Positions 1 to 9,106 of a DNA stretch of 64,000 bases are shown here, piece by piece. Source of the DNA: an uncultured Actinomycetes bacterium. Its GTDB lineage: Bacteria; Actinomycetota; Actinomycetes; Mycobacteriales; Nakamurellaceae. The notes beneath the pieces are model-generated. The model was not told the origin of the DNA. It searched no databases and saw only the letters and a list, made by a program, of their open reading frames with translations. The stretch is from NCBI GenBank assembly GCA_937926105.1, contig CALANS010000211.1:62001-126000 (forward strand). The letters are read 5' to 3'. How positions within the stretch are numbered: position 1 is the first letter of the stretch; the number at the start of each line of letters is the position of its first letter. Position numbers and translations under genes: made by a program.

Positions 1-408
1 GCCGACAGCACGGTGACGATCCGGTCGGGATCCTTCACCGTCGAACACGGCGAACGGGCGAGTGCCGAACTCCTTGCCGCCGATCCACGACCGACCGCCA
101 TCATCGCCGGAAGCAACCAGATTCTGATCGGGGTGATGCGGTCCATCAGGGCCATGGGGCTTCGGATCCCGGACGACTTGTCCCTGGTGACGTGTGACGC
201 GGTCGGCATGAGTGAGTTTCTGACTCCGCCGCTGGCCACCGTCCGCCGGGATCCCGTGGCCATGGGCAGCGCAGCGGCGGAACTGTTGCTCAGGCAATTA
301 CAGGGTGGGCCACCGGGCCGGACGACACTGGCGGCCCGTTTCGAACCGGCCGTGAGCTGTGGGCCGGTGCCGGGGCACGTGCGCCCGGCCAGGGAGCGAG
401 CGAGATGA
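1..408 (+). CDS. LacI-family transcriptional regulator, C-terminal part (5' truncated by window)
   Basis: The reading frame is open from the first base, so the gene starts upstream and its helix-turn-helix is outside the window. What remains is the C-terminal subdomain of a periplasmic-binding-protein-like sensor: the stretch 'PTAIIAGSNQILIGVMRSIRAMGLRIPDD' is split here as PTAIIAGSNQ followed by RIPDDLSLVTCD, and the closing part has the usual 'LTPPLATVRRDPVAMG' pattern. Proteins of this family bind sugars or related effectors and repress adjacent catabolic operons. The SDR, dehydratase-like and sugar ABC genes downstream on the same strand are the obvious targets, but this is inferred from context. 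Confidence 0.85.
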   Translation, partial: ADSTVTIRSGSFTVEHGERASAELLAADPRPTAIIAGSNQILIGVMRSIRAMGLRIPDDLSLVTCDAVGMSEFLTPPLATVRRDPVAMGSAAAELLLRQLQGGPPGRTTLAARFEPAVSCGPVPGHVRPARERAR

Positions 409-514
409 CGGCGCGGCTGCTGGATGGGCCGGTGTTCTGGGGTCGGTGCGGCGTCGGTCGTGACCCGCGGGCGCACCGAACATCCGGCGGCCCTCAGCGA
501 GCGGAGGATGCCCC

Positions 515-1342
515 GTGCGACAACGAGTAGCGGTGGTCACCGGTGGATGCGCGGGTCTGGGCTGGAGTATTGGCAACAGGCTGGCGGCGAGCGGATACCT
601 CGTGGTGGGCGCGGACATCGCCCCAGGCGAGACTGCGGCATTCAGCCCGACCGAGCCCGGGCCGGTGGCGTGGCGGTCGCTGGATGTGACCGAGCCCGGG
701 CAGGTTGGCCCGTTCTTCGACGCCATCGTCGAATCGTTCGGGGGCATCGACGTGCTGGTGAACAACGCCGGGATACAGCGACACGGCCCCATCGAGAACA
801 TCCGCTGGGAGGATTGGGCCAGTGTCGTCGATGTCAATCTGCACGGTGTATTCCTCTGCCTCCAGCATGCTGGGCGGCACATGCTGCGGGCTGGGGCCGG
901 CAGGATCGTGAACATCGCCTCGGTCGGAGCACGTGGTGCGGCGGGCCGAGCCCCCTATGCGGCAACCAAGGCGGGAGTCGTTGCACTGACCGCCACCGCG
1001 GGTGCCGAGTGGGCAGCCCGGGGAGTCCGCGTGAACGCCGTGGCACCCGGGTACATCGAAACTGGGGTGCTGCGAGCGGCCGTCAGTGCGGGCACATTGG
1101 ACGTGAGCAGCATTCTGCAGCGTATTCCAGCCGGACGGTTGGCTCAGGGGGGCGAGATAGCCCGCGCTGTCGAATTCCTCGTGTCGGACGGGGCTTCTTA
1201 CATCAACGGTCAGACCCTTTACGTCGATGGCGGCTTTCTGGTCGACTACGGGATCCCGCTCGCGGCTCGCCAGGACGGCGATAACCATGGCCACGGGCAG
1301 GACGAGCACGGTGACCGAGAGAGCGCCAGTGACGATGAGTAG
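515..1342 (+). CDS. SDR-family NAD(P)-dependent oxidoreductase
   Basis: This is a classical short-chain dehydrogenase. The N-terminus has a TGGCAGLG dinucleotide-binding glycine motif, followed by the NNAG motif and a catalytic Ser...Tyr-x-x-x-Lys set (IASVGARG then PYAATKAG). It ends in the usual 'DGGF' region, with a polar tail of about 30 residues after it. The GTG start was chosen because GCGGAGG lies just upstream. The stop overlaps the start of the next gene (ATGAGTAG). It probably oxidises or reduces a hydroxyl of the sugar or sugar acid imported by the ABC system downstream. The substrate cannot be read from the sequence. Confidence 0.9.
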   Translation: MRQRVAVVTGGCAGLGWSIGNRLAASGYLVVGADIAPGETAAFSPTEPGPVAWRSLDVTEPGQVGPFFDAIVESFGGIDVLVNNAGIQRHGPIENIRWEDWASVVDVNLHGVFLCLQHAGRHMLRAGAGRIVNIASVGARGAAGRAPYAATKAGVVALTATAGAEWAARGVRVNAVAPGYIETGVLRAAVSAGTLDVSSILQRIPAGRLAQGGEIARAVEFLVSDGASYINGQTLYVDGGFLVDYGIPLAARQDGDNHGHGQDEHGDRESASDDE

Positions 1343-2462
1343 CTCGACACTGGCCACGGCGGTCCGACAGGTGCGCACCATGGTCGTCCGAATGCCGCTG
1401 CCGCGCCCCTTACCGGTGGGCAACAGAATCATCACGCACCGGGATTACGCGGTCTTGCAGATCGACACTAACGATGGCATTACCGGAAAGGCTTACTGCC
1501 TCTCCAGGGGCGCGCCGATGTCCGAGATCGTACACAGTCTGCTCACGCCGCATATCGACGCGCAGGATACCGATGACGTCGAGTCAATCTGGATGAGCAT
1601 GCTGCGCGGCAGCGCCACCGTCGGGCGGGTCGGCCTCGTCCGGAAGGCCATCGGCCTCGTCGACATCGCACTCTGGGACATCGCGGCCCAACGTGCCGGC
1701 CGGCCGCTGTGGCAATTGCTGGGTAACGATGACCGGCCACGCAGAACCATGCTGGTCGCCGCCTATACATCACCGGATAGGACCGCACGGCAGACTGCCG
1801 ACGAATTGCTGGCCGCGGCCACGGCAGGATGGCGGCTGATGAAGACAACCCGATCCGCGGACCGACGCTTGATGCGCAATCTCTTCGAGCTACTCGGGGA
1901 CGAACTCCCCAGCGATGCAAAGCTTGTCGTGGACGCCAACTTCGCATGGCAGACACCCGACGAGGCTCTGGCCGACATCGAAGCCTGGTCACCACCGCCA
2001 TTGGCTTGGCTGGAAGACCCGGTGCTGCCGGAGCAGGTCGCCGCCTGTGCCCGCATCCGAAGCGAAAGCGGCCAGCGGGTGGGTGTGGGGGACGAGGTGA
2101 CCGACCCAACGCTTTTCGACCGCCTGATCGACGCCCGCGCAATTGACGTGCTTCGCCTGGACGTCGTTGCCATCGGAGGCATCACCCCGGCTCGCGGAAT
2201 CCAACGGCAGGCCCGTGAGAGTGGCCTGGACGTGTCGTGTCACGTATACCCAGAGATCGCCGTCCACCTGGGAGCCGACATCGAGACATTCGCTCGCGGC
2301 ATCGGAGGCAACCCCTACGACCCGTTGCCGGCCATCGTTGATGGCGGGCCGGACTTCGGGGTCGGCACAGCGACTCCACCACCGGCACCTGGGCTCGGTT
2401 TCGACCTGTGCCCCGAGCTGGATTCGTCTGCGGTGGTGATCAGCAGGGACGGTGGGGCGTAA
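1335..2462 (+). CDS. Enolase-superfamily (mandelate racemase/muconate lactonizing enzyme-like) protein
   Basis: The 375-residue protein has the enolase-superfamily layout: an N-terminal capping domain, then a barrel with metal ligands Asp200 (VVDAN), Glu227 (WLED) and Asp253/Glu254 (GDE), followed by Asp276 and His303 (SCHVYPE), which form the general-base dyad of the mandelate racemase subgroup. The usual KxK motif on the second barrel strand reads Lys170-Thr-Thr, so the second catalytic lysine is absent. Such proteins typically dehydrate or epimerise acid sugars. The ATG start overlaps the stop of the upstream SDR, indicating translational coupling. The altered KxK site means the reaction may differ from characterised members. 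Confidence 0.85.
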   Translation: MSSSTLATAVRQVRTMVVRMPLPRPLPVGNRIITHRDYAVLQIDTNDGITGKAYCLSRGAPMSEIVHSLLTPHIDAQDTDDVESIWMSMLRGSATVGRVGLVRKAIGLVDIALWDIAAQRAGRPLWQLLGNDDRPRRTMLVAAYTSPDRTARQTADELLAAATAGWRLMKTTRSADRRLMRNLFELLGDELPSDAKLVVDANFAWQTPDEALADIEAWSPPPLAWLEDPVLPEQVAACARIRSESGQRVGVGDEVTDPTLFDRLIDARAIDVLRLDVVAIGGITPARGIQRQARESGLDVSCHVYPEIAVHLGADIETFARGIGGNPYDPLPAIVDGGPDFGVGTATPPPAPGLGFDLCPELDSSAVVISRDGGA

Positions 2463-2520
2463 GGGTTGAGACCACAACGCGGTGACGAAGGCAGGCTACG
2501 ACAACTCGGAAGGGAACACA

Positions 2521-3879
2521 GTGGTACGCACACGCGCACGTCATGGACAATGGCGCCGGAACGGGTTCACCCTGCTCAGCGGCCTGGTGGCAGCGTCCCT
2601 CGCGCTGACCGCCTGCAGTTCGAGTAACGGAGCAGCAGCGGATAAGAGCTCCGGGGCCGGCGGGCCGAGTGCCTCCGGCAGCACATCGTCCGTGCAGTCA
2701 TCCATGCCATCAGGTGAGATCTCATTCGCCAATCCGGACCTGCTGCAGCCTGTCAGGGGTGACGCTTTGTGGGCCGTCATAGCGGATTACCAAAAGGCCA
2801 ACCCGAACGTCAAGATGGTCAAGGTGGACCCACCCTATGCACAGTTCACCCAGGTCATCGACACTCAATTCGGTGCGGGTGGCGGGCCCGACATCTTCAC
2901 CGGCGATGTGGGGGCCGTAGCGAAGTACTTCAAGTCCGGCCTCTTGGTCGCGCTGGACGACGTGTTCCCGGCCGGCACGCTGAACAGCACCGCAGACGCG
3001 GGCAAGGTCAACGGGGTCTTGTATGGGGTGCCGTTCCAGACCGTCAACTATGCCTTGATCTGGAACAAGAGCCTCATCGCGAAGGCCGGAATTGAGTCTC
3101 CGCCGAAGACGTTCGATGAATTGCTGGCAGATGCGAAGCAATGCAAGGAGAAGTTGGGCGTCATCGGATTCGCGGGCCGCTCCCAGATGAACGAGATGGA
3201 CGGTTGGTGGACCGACTTCAATGCATGGGTCCAAGGCTTCGGTGGTGCGATGGCCAAAGATGGCAAGCTGACCTTGAACGCTCCGGAGAACATCGCCGCG
3301 GTCACCGCGTTCAAGCAGATGTACGATTCCGGTGCCTTCTCGGTCGGCGACGACGCTTCGACCTTTCGATTGAAGTTTGGTCAGGGTCAGGTCTGCTTCG
3401 CCATCGAGAACAGTGCGTCGGCAAACATCGCCACTACCAATACCGCCGGGCATCTGGCGCCGGATAATCTGGGGGTCTCGAAGACACCCTTCCCGACCAC
3501 CGGGTACGCCGTAATTCCGCAGATGTTGCTGGTCAACAAGCACAGCAAGAACCTCGATGCTGTCAAGGCATTCCTGAAGTGGTTTTACGCAAAGCCGCAG
3601 CAGCAGCGGATCGCCGAGATCGAAGCACCCGCAGTGTTGGGGACAGACACGCCACCGTCAGCTGATTACATGACGGCGCACCCGTGGGCGGCCGGGTACA
3701 TGGACCTGCCGAAGACCGGTACCGGAAAGTCGAATGTCGTGCCGGGTTTCGAGGCGCAGACGCCTCAGATCGAAAAGATCTTCCTCACGGCGTTCTCCAA
3801 GGTGCTGACCGAGAACGCATCGCCCACTGATGCACTCAACGCAGCGCAATCGCAGGCGCAGTCCGAAATCGGCGGATAG
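2521..3879 (+). CDS. Carbohydrate ABC transporter substrate-binding lipoprotein (family 1)
   Basis: The protein begins with a basic segment and a hydrophobic stretch ending in the lipobox LALTAC, so it is exported and lipid-anchored at Cys. The mature part resembles family-1 sugar-binding proteins, with long alternating segments such as PDIFTGDVGAVAKYF and a conserved GVLYGVPFQTVNYALIWNK region. The GTG at 2521 was preferred because GGAAGG sits 7 nt upstream; an in-frame GTG at 2482 would add 13 residues. It is the receptor of the importer encoded by the next three genes. A strong stem-loop directly after the stop may raise its level relative to the permeases. Confidence 0.9.
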   Translation: MVRTRARHGQWRRNGFTLLSGLVAASLALTACSSSNGAAADKSSGAGGPSASGSTSSVQSSMPSGEISFANPDLLQPVRGDALWAVIADYQKANPNVKMVKVDPPYAQFTQVIDTQFGAGGGPDIFTGDVGAVAKYFKSGLLVALDDVFPAGTLNSTADAGKVNGVLYGVPFQTVNYALIWNKSLIAKAGIESPPKTFDELLADAKQCKEKLGVIGFAGRSQMNEMDGWWTDFNAWVQGFGGAMAKDGKLTLNAPENIAAVTAFKQMYDSGAFSVGDDASTFRLKFGQGQVCFAIENSASANIATTNTAGHLAPDNLGVSKTPFPTTGYAVIPQMLLVNKHSKNLDAVKAFLKWFYAKPQQQRIAEIEAPAVLGTDTPPSADYMTAHPWAAGYMDLPKTGTGKSNVVPGFEAQTPQIEKIFLTAFSKVLTENASPTDALNAAQSQAQSEIGG

Positions 3880-3896
3880 CCGGTACGTCTGAGTCC

Positions 3897-3942
3897 GACC
3901 CATCCACTCTGCGCAGCATCCCGCTGTGGGAGTGGATGGGTC
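3897..3942 (+). other. Strong intercistronic stem-loop between binding protein and permease genes
   Basis: Arms GACCCATCCACTC (3897-3909) and GAGTGGATGGGTC (3930-3942) are perfectly complementary over 13 bp. The loop contains a smaller CAGC/GCTG stem. No T-run follows, so it is not a classical intrinsic terminator. It is better read as an mRNA-stabilising or partially terminating structure that uncouples binding-protein from permease expression, as is common in sugar ABC operons. Confidence 0.7.
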
Positions 3943-4001
3943 CAGGCGCCGGTCCGCCGTGGCCTATCACGAGTGTCGTAACGGGTATCTGGGATGGTGA
4001 C

Positions 4002-4919
4002 ATGACCACGCCGTCGTCGGTGGCGAGAGCGACGACCCGGCCGCTCGCGCGCATCGAGCCGTATCTGCTGTGCGCAATCGGCGCCGCCTACATCGTCTTA
4101 CTGGTCATCGTGCCCATGATCAGGGGAATCAGCCTCAGCTTCACGGCGACGACGTTGCTCAACCCCACCTTCGGACAATATGTCGGGCTGGCCAACTACC
4201 AGAGGCTGCTGACCAGCGGGGCATTCTGGTCGTCGCTGTCGGTAAGTCTGGTCTACTGTTTCTGCACCGTGGCGGTATCGCTGGTGCTGGGCACGATCGC
4301 GGCAGTCCTGATCAACCGGAAGTTCGCTGGACGCGGGCTCGTACGGGCGCTCCTAATCGTGCCGTGGGCCATGCCCACGGTGGCGATCTACCTGCTCTTT
4401 CGGTGGATGTACAACGATTCGTCGGGGGTATTCAATCGACTGAGCTCTGCGCTCGGGTTCGGCAGACACGGGTGGCTGACCGATCCCAACCTTGCGCTGT
4501 GGTCGGTGCTGGTTGCGACGATCTGGAAGGTTCTGCCGTTCGTGATGCTGATCGTCTTGGCGGCGCTCCAGTCGATTCCGGAGGAGTTGTACGAGGCATC
4601 GCGAGTGGACGGAGCCGACCCGCTGAGCTCCTTTAAGACCGTCACGCTCCCGCACTTGCGCCCCACGATTCGCGTGGTAACCCTGCTGATGACGATCTGG
4701 TCGTTTCGCCAGTTCGACCTGCTCTATTTGCTCACTGGCGGTGGGCCCAACGGACGGACCAACACGCTCGTGGTCGACCTGTATCAGGACGCGTTTCAGA
4801 GCAATGAACTGGGTAGCGCTTCGGCGATCGGAGTAATCGGAATCGTATTCTCTCTGGGGGTGACGGTGATCTTCTTCCTTGCCGAGCGTCGGTCCATTCT
4901 CCGCGGGGGCTCACGGTGA
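4002..4919 (+). CDS. Sugar ABC transporter permease (MalF/UgpA type)
   Basis: This integral membrane protein of 305 residues has about six hydrophobic helices and the cytoplasmic EAA loop (YEASRVDGADPLSSFKTVTLPHL) near residues 200-225, which docks to the ATPase. The ATG at 4002 was chosen over an in-frame ATG 66 nt upstream because the upstream extension is proline- and glycine-rich and overlaps the region just after the stem-loop. Its TGA stop overlaps the GTG start of the second permease. It forms the heterodimeric channel with that protein. Confidence 0.88.
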   Translation: MTTPSSVARATTRPLARIEPYLLCAIGAAYIVLLVIVPMIRGISLSFTATTLLNPTFGQYVGLANYQRLLTSGAFWSSLSVSLVYCFCTVAVSLVLGTIAAVLINRKFAGRGLVRALLIVPWAMPTVAIYLLFRWMYNDSSGVFNRLSSALGFGRHGWLTDPNLALWSVLVATIWKVLPFVMLIVLAALQSIPEELYEASRVDGADPLSSFKTVTLPHLRPTIRVVTLLMTIWSFRQFDLLYLLTGGGPNGRTNTLVVDLYQDAFQSNELGSASAIGVIGIVFSLGVTVIFFLAERRSILRGGSR

Positions 4920-5755
4920 GCGGCCGCCGGCGTGTCGCCGCCACCATGGGCAGATATGTAGGACTGCTGCCCTTCATCGCCTTCGCGGGATTCCCGCTGT
5001 ACTGGATGGTGAACACGGTCACCGTCGACCCGCTTCAGCTATATGCCACGCCACAGGGCTTGATACTGAACCTGCAGCGCTTGGGTAACCTATTCGAGGT
5101 CTTCCGCTCGGACTCGTCGCCGCTGCTCGACTGGTTGAAGAACTCGCTGTTCATCGCGGTCGGGACCACGCTTCTCAGTCTCCTGCTAGCGGTGACCGTC
5201 GCCTACGCCCTCAGTCGCTACAAGTTCGCCGGGCGCGGCGTGCTGGGCTTTGTGATGTTCGCGACGCAGATGCTCCCGCAAGCGATGCTCATTGTTCCGC
5301 TGTACGCCGCATTCGTGGCCCTCGGTCTTCTCAACGCTGGAGGTGTCGTGCTGGCGGTCACTGCCTTCACAATGCCGATCGCTGTGTGGATTATCAAGAC
5401 GGCGATCGACAGCGTCCCGGTGGAGATCGAAGAGGCGGCCCGAGTCGACGGTTGCCCGTCGTTCGGCATTATGTCCATGGTGACCCTGCCGTTGGTGGCT
5501 CCCAGCCTTGCGGCCGCCGCTGTGCTGTGCTTCTTCGACGGGTGGAACGAATTCATGTTCGCCACAACATTCATACAGGAGAAGGATAATTGGGCGGCAT
5601 CGACGGGGCTGGCCGCGTTCGTCGGCGAATTCGTGACGCCGATCAACACGGTGTTCGCGGCGGCGGTCTGGTTCACGCTGCCCGCAGTGGTGTTCTTCTT
5701 GCTGCTGCAACGTCGGATCATTGGGGGCCTGTCCGCTGGCTCGGTGAAGGGATAG
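4916..5755 (+). CDS. Sugar ABC transporter permease (MalG/UgpE type)
   Basis: This is the second permease of the importer: 279 residues with six predicted membrane spans and an EAA loop (EEAARVDGCPSFGIMSMVTLPL). It begins with GTG inside the stop of the first permease (GTGA overlap), the arrangement expected for a stoichiometric heterodimer. The ATPase gene follows after 4 nt. Confidence 0.88.
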   Translation: MSGRRRVAATMGRYVGLLPFIAFAGFPLYWMVNTVTVDPLQLYATPQGLILNLQRLGNLFEVFRSDSSPLLDWLKNSLFIAVGTTLLSLLLAVTVAYALSRYKFAGRGVLGFVMFATQMLPQAMLIVPLYAAFVALGLLNAGGVVLAVTAFTMPIAVWIIKTAIDSVPVEIEEAARVDGCPSFGIMSMVTLPLVAPSLAAAAVLCFFDGWNEFMFATTFIQEKDNWAASTGLAAFVGEFVTPINTVFAAAVWFTLPAVVFFLLLQRRIIGGLSAGSVKG

Positions 5756-5759
5756 TCGC

Positions 5760-6917
5760 ATGCCGGTGATCGAATTTGAGAATGTCACGAAGCGCTTCGG
5801 AGAAAGCGTGGCTGTCGACGCGTTCGCTGCGGTCATTCCGGACAACGAGTTCCTCGTTCTACTAGGGCCATCCGGCTGTGGAAAGTCGACCATGCTCCGG
5901 ATGATTGCCGGGTTGACGGACATCTCCAGTGGAACCCTGAAGTTCGACGGTCGTCGGATGAACGATCTTCCGCCGAAGTCTCGCAACATCGCCTTCGTGT
6001 TCCAGTCATATGCCCTCTACCCGCACATGAGCGTGCGCGGAAATCTATCCTTTCCGTTGGTCATGGCACGCTTCAAACTGTGGAATCATCTGCCAATTGT
6101 TAACAGCCTGGTCAGACGGAAGCTGATGAAGGATCCGACCATCGTCAAGCGGGTGGACGAGGTGGCCGGGATGATGGAACTAACGGAGTATCTGGACCGT
6201 CGTCCGGGAACGCTGTCGGGTGGGCAGCGACAACGAGTTGCCGTGGGTCGGGCGCTGGTCAGAGAGCCCTCCCTGTATCTCCTGGACGAACCTTTGAGCA
6301 ACCTCGATGCTGTATTGCGGAATCAGATGCGTACCGAGATCACCGAGCTGTATCGAAAGGTGGGGAAGAGCTTCATCTATGTCACGCACGACCAGGTCGA
6401 GGCCATGACAATGGGCACCCGGATTGTGGTGCTGGACAAGGGCACCGTGCAGCAGATCGGAACCCCTGAGGAGATCTTTGAGCGCCCGGCCAACGTCTTC
6501 GTCGCCCGATTCATCGGGACTCCGCCGATGAACTTGTTCACGTGCGTGGCGGACGGGGATCACTTCAGTGTGGCGGGCGGAACGCTGCCAGTCCCTACAC
6601 GGCTACGAGAGATTGCTGCAGGTCGCGCAAAGATGTTGTTGGGTGTCCGGGCCGAACATCTCTCGATCGCCCCGCTCGGGGCCGGGACGGGTGGGCTGCT
6701 GGCACAGGTCGTCGAGGTCGAGTATCTGGGTGCTGAAGCGATGGTGGCCTTCCGGCTGGGATCCGATGGCCACCATGGCGTGGTCGCGCATGGCATGGGC
6801 CATGCGCGCGTGCCGCTGGGGCATGGCCTGCGGCCGGGTGACTCATGCCTGGTTCAGGTCGATCTGGACAGCGCGTCCCTCTTCGACGTTGATTCTGGCG
6901 CCCGGATCGACGCGTGA
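5760..6917 (+). CDS. Sugar ABC transporter ATP-binding protein (UgpC/MsmX-like)
   Basis: This 385-residue ATPase has Walker A GPSGCGKST, signature LSGGQRQRVAVGRAL, Walker B LYLLDEP and the switch histidine in YVTHDQ. A C-terminal regulatory (TOBE) domain of about 120 residues follows, as in UgpC and MsmX proteins. Between the Q-loop and the signature motif (about residues 103-123) there is an extra basic and aromatic insertion (RFKLWNHLPIVNSLVRRKLM) that most family members lack. It energises the permeases upstream. Its stop is 31 bp from the convergent SDR gene. Confidence 0.9.
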   Translation: MPVIEFENVTKRFGESVAVDAFAAVIPDNEFLVLLGPSGCGKSTMLRMIAGLTDISSGTLKFDGRRMNDLPPKSRNIAFVFQSYALYPHMSVRGNLSFPLVMARFKLWNHLPIVNSLVRRKLMKDPTIVKRVDEVAGMMELTEYLDRRPGTLSGGQRQRVAVGRALVREPSLYLLDEPLSNLDAVLRNQMRTEITELYRKVGKSFIYVTHDQVEAMTMGTRIVVLDKGTVQQIGTPEEIFERPANVFVARFIGTPPMNLFTCVADGDHFSVAGGTLPVPTRLREIAAGRAKMLLGVRAEHLSIAPLGAGTGGLLAQVVEVEYLGAEAMVAFRLGSDGHHGVVAHGMGHARVPLGHGLRPGDSCLVQVDLDSASLFDVDSGARIDA

Positions 6918-6948
6918 GCCGAGGGCGGCAGGCGGCGGGCCGTCCGAG

Positions 6949-7773
6949 TTACCAGGCACTCCATCCGCCATCCACGATGAGGTTCTGCCCGGTGATGTAG
7001 CTGCCGGCGTCGGAAGCGAGCAGCAGGATCGCTCCCGCCAGGTCGTCGCTGCGGCCGAGCCGGCCCAGCGGTATGCCGGACCGAAAATACTCCAGCTGTT
7101 GACCCGACAGCCACGATTGCGGGATCTGTCCCGGGCTCAGGCAGTTGACTCGTACTCCCGCCGAGGCCCACTCCGTTCCCAATGCTCGGGCCATGTTAAC
7201 AATGGCGCCCTTGGCGATGTGATAGTCGGCGGCCGAGCCCTGGAAACCGGGAGCATAGGTCCGTCGATCCGACCCGAGTGCACCGTGGGTCGAGCCGATC
7301 AGGATGATCGAGCCGGCGCCACGGGGAATCATGTGCCGTGCGGCCGCTTGTGCGCACAGTGCGGTGCCGAGGATGTTGACATTCAGATTGGCCCGCAAGA
7401 CAGACGTGTCCATGTCCAGGAAGCTGCCCTTGGATCTGGCCGCCGCGTTGCAGACCGCCACGTCCAGGCGCCCGTGGTCGACGGCGACGCTGTGCATGAG
7501 TTCGTCGATTTCCGCCGGATCCGAGATGTCACAGGCCCGGCCGTAGACAGTGCCTCCGGCGGCGGTCATCTGCGCGGCAACCGCTCGGCATCGATCGCCG
7601 TCGCGGGACGCGATGTAGACGGTCCCGCCCGCTCCTGCCAGTGCCGCTGCCATCGCTCGCCCAAGGTGGACGCCCCCTCCGGTGACAACGGCCACCCGGC
7701 CCGTCATGTCGAACAGGTCCCATGGTCGTGGCAAGGTCGGTGGGTCCGGCGCCGGCCGCTCATCCGTGCCCAT
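6949..7773 (-). CDS. SDR-family oxidoreductase (paralogue of the 23.1-23.9 kb SDR)
   Basis: The 274-residue protein starts at the ATG beginning MGTDERPAPD. It carries TGGGVHLG, CNAA and a catalytic serine separated from the DYHIAK tyrosine/lysine by an unusually long segment containing HGALGSDRR. It closes with ITGQNLIVDGGWSA. The same long segment and C-terminus occur in the SDR at 23089-23943, so the two are close paralogues. The start overlaps the end of the upstream amidohydrolase by 14 nt, and it is the last gene of the leftward iclR operon. The substrate is unknown. A hydroxy or keto intermediate shared by the two divergent operons is plausible. Confidence 0.88.
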   Translation of the reverse strand: MGTDERPAPDPPTLPRPWDLFDMTGRVAVVTGGGVHLGRAMAAALAGAGGTVYIASRDGDRCRAVAAQMTAAGGTVYGRACDISDPAEIDELMHSVAVDHGRLDVAVCNAAARSKGSFLDMDTSVLRANLNVNILGTALCAQAAARHMIPRGAGSIILIGSTHGALGSDRRTYAPGFQGSAADYHIAKGAIVNMARALGTEWASAGVRVNCLSPGQIPQSWLSGQQLEYFRSGIPLGRLGRSDDLAGAILLLASDAGSYITGQNLIVDGGWSAW

Positions 7774-9079
7774 GGCGACCCCAATCCGTGCCGGTCGCCG
7801 CTCGTGCCAGATCGGCCCACTCGCGAAGGCTCCGGTCGATGGGTGCCGGCTGTTGCTCCCGATGCAACCGGACGGAGCGCCGGCGAAGGCCCGCGGAGCT
7901 GAGTCGGCTACCCGCCTTGAACACCGCGGCAACCTGCCCGATCGCTGCGATGTCCGCCAGCGGGTCGCCATGGACGGCGAGCAGGTCGGCGTGCGCTCCC
8001 TCGACGAGCGCGCCAACGGTCCCGGCCGCTCCGAGGGCCGCCGCCGATACGCTGGTGGCTGAGCGCAGTACATCGACTGCGCGCAAACCCGCGTCGACCA
8101 TCAGCGCCAGCTCATCGTGCAGGCTGAAACCCGGGACGAGGTAGGGGAACGGGGTGTCGGAGCCGGCCAGCACGGGCACACCGGCACCGTGCACGTGGTC
8201 GAGACATCGCTTCATGTTCACGACGCTTGCCTGCAAGTCCAGGCGCGCCGATGCACCGCGGTATCGATACGCGTTGTGCCGCCAAGTGGTCCGTACATCG
8301 TCCGGTACCCAGTCGAGGAGCCTGTCGCGTGTCAGCGCGGTGTCGAATGGCCGGCCCAGCCGATCCCACACGACGAGGGTGGGGCACATCGCGATCTCGG
8401 CGCTGCGGAGTGTGCTGGCCAGCTCGGCGAGATCTGCTGTTTCGCTCTGCTGCCAGGCTGCCTGACAGCCACTGAAGTGCTCGATCTCGTCGACGCCCGC
8501 GGTAGCCGCCTGCGCCACCGTCGCATCGCCGAGATGGGCCACCGCGGTGAGCCCGTGGCGGTGAGCGGCATCGACCGCGGCGGCGAGCCGCGGCCCGTCG
8601 AGATGGGCGTACAGCTTGACTGCGTCGACGCCGGCGGACGCCAGCTCGGCAACGGACCGTTGGATGGCTGCCGGCGTGCGATGCTCGCGACCGATCAGCG
8701 GCCAGTGCGCGACCGAGCCATCCAACAGCGGCCCGGTGCAGAAGATACGTGGTCCGAAGGTTGGATGCTCGCTCACCAGCTTGCGCCACGATAGTACGGA
8801 AGGTAGGTCGTTCCCTAGGTCACGGACGGTCGTGACACCGGCGGCCAGAAAGGTGGGAAGCATCCAGGGAGCCAGGTGCACGTGTGCATCGATCAGTCCC
8901 GGGAGCACCGTGCACCCGCCAAATTCGAACCAGGGAAGATCAGCGGGCGCGGTGGCGCGGTCTACGACGGTCTCGATGTGACCGTCCCTGATGATGACTG
9001 CTCGGTCGGGACGACTGATCGATTCGATGCCGTCCCATATCCGGTCTGCCGTGACGACGCAGCGCCGAGGCTGACTCAC
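7760..9079 (-). CDS. Metal-dependent amidohydrolase (imidazolonepropionase/prolidase-like)
   Basis: The protein has 439 residues. Amidohydrolase-superfamily ligands are visible: the HVH motif in GLIDAHVHLAPW, a lysine in DAVKLYAHLD, histidines in VAHLGDA and EIEHFSG, and the catalytic aspartate in LAGSDTPFPY. The C-terminus carries the small beta-sandwich 'GAHADLLAVHGDPLADI' found in imidazolonepropionase-like and Xaa-Pro dipeptidase-like members. It should be a cytoplasmic hydrolase of a cyclic amide or peptide bond. It starts with GTG after GAGGG and lies 27 nt after the upstream SDR in the operon. Confidence 0.85.
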   Translation of the reverse strand: MSQPRRCVVTADRIWDGIESISRPDRAVIIRDGHIETVVDRATAPADLPWFEFGGCTVLPGLIDAHVHLAPWMLPTFLAAGVTTVRDLGNDLPSVLSWRKLVSEHPTFGPRIFCTGPLLDGSVAHWPLIGREHRTPAAIQRSVAELASAGVDAVKLYAHLDGPRLAAAVDAAHRHGLTAVAHLGDATVAQAATAGVDEIEHFSGCQAAWQQSETADLAELASTLRSAEIAMCPTLVVWDRLGRPFDTALTRDRLLDWVPDDVRTTWRHNAYRYRGASARLDLQASVVNMKRCLDHVHGAGVPVLAGSDTPFPYLVPGFSLHDELALMVDAGLRAVDVLRSATSVSAAALGAAGTVGALVEGAHADLLAVHGDPLADIAAIGQVAAVFKAGSRLSSAGLRRRSVRLHREQQPAPIDRSLREWADLARAATGTDWGRHGHG

Positions 9080-9106
9080 CGGCTCACGCCCTCGTGATAC
9101 TCACTG

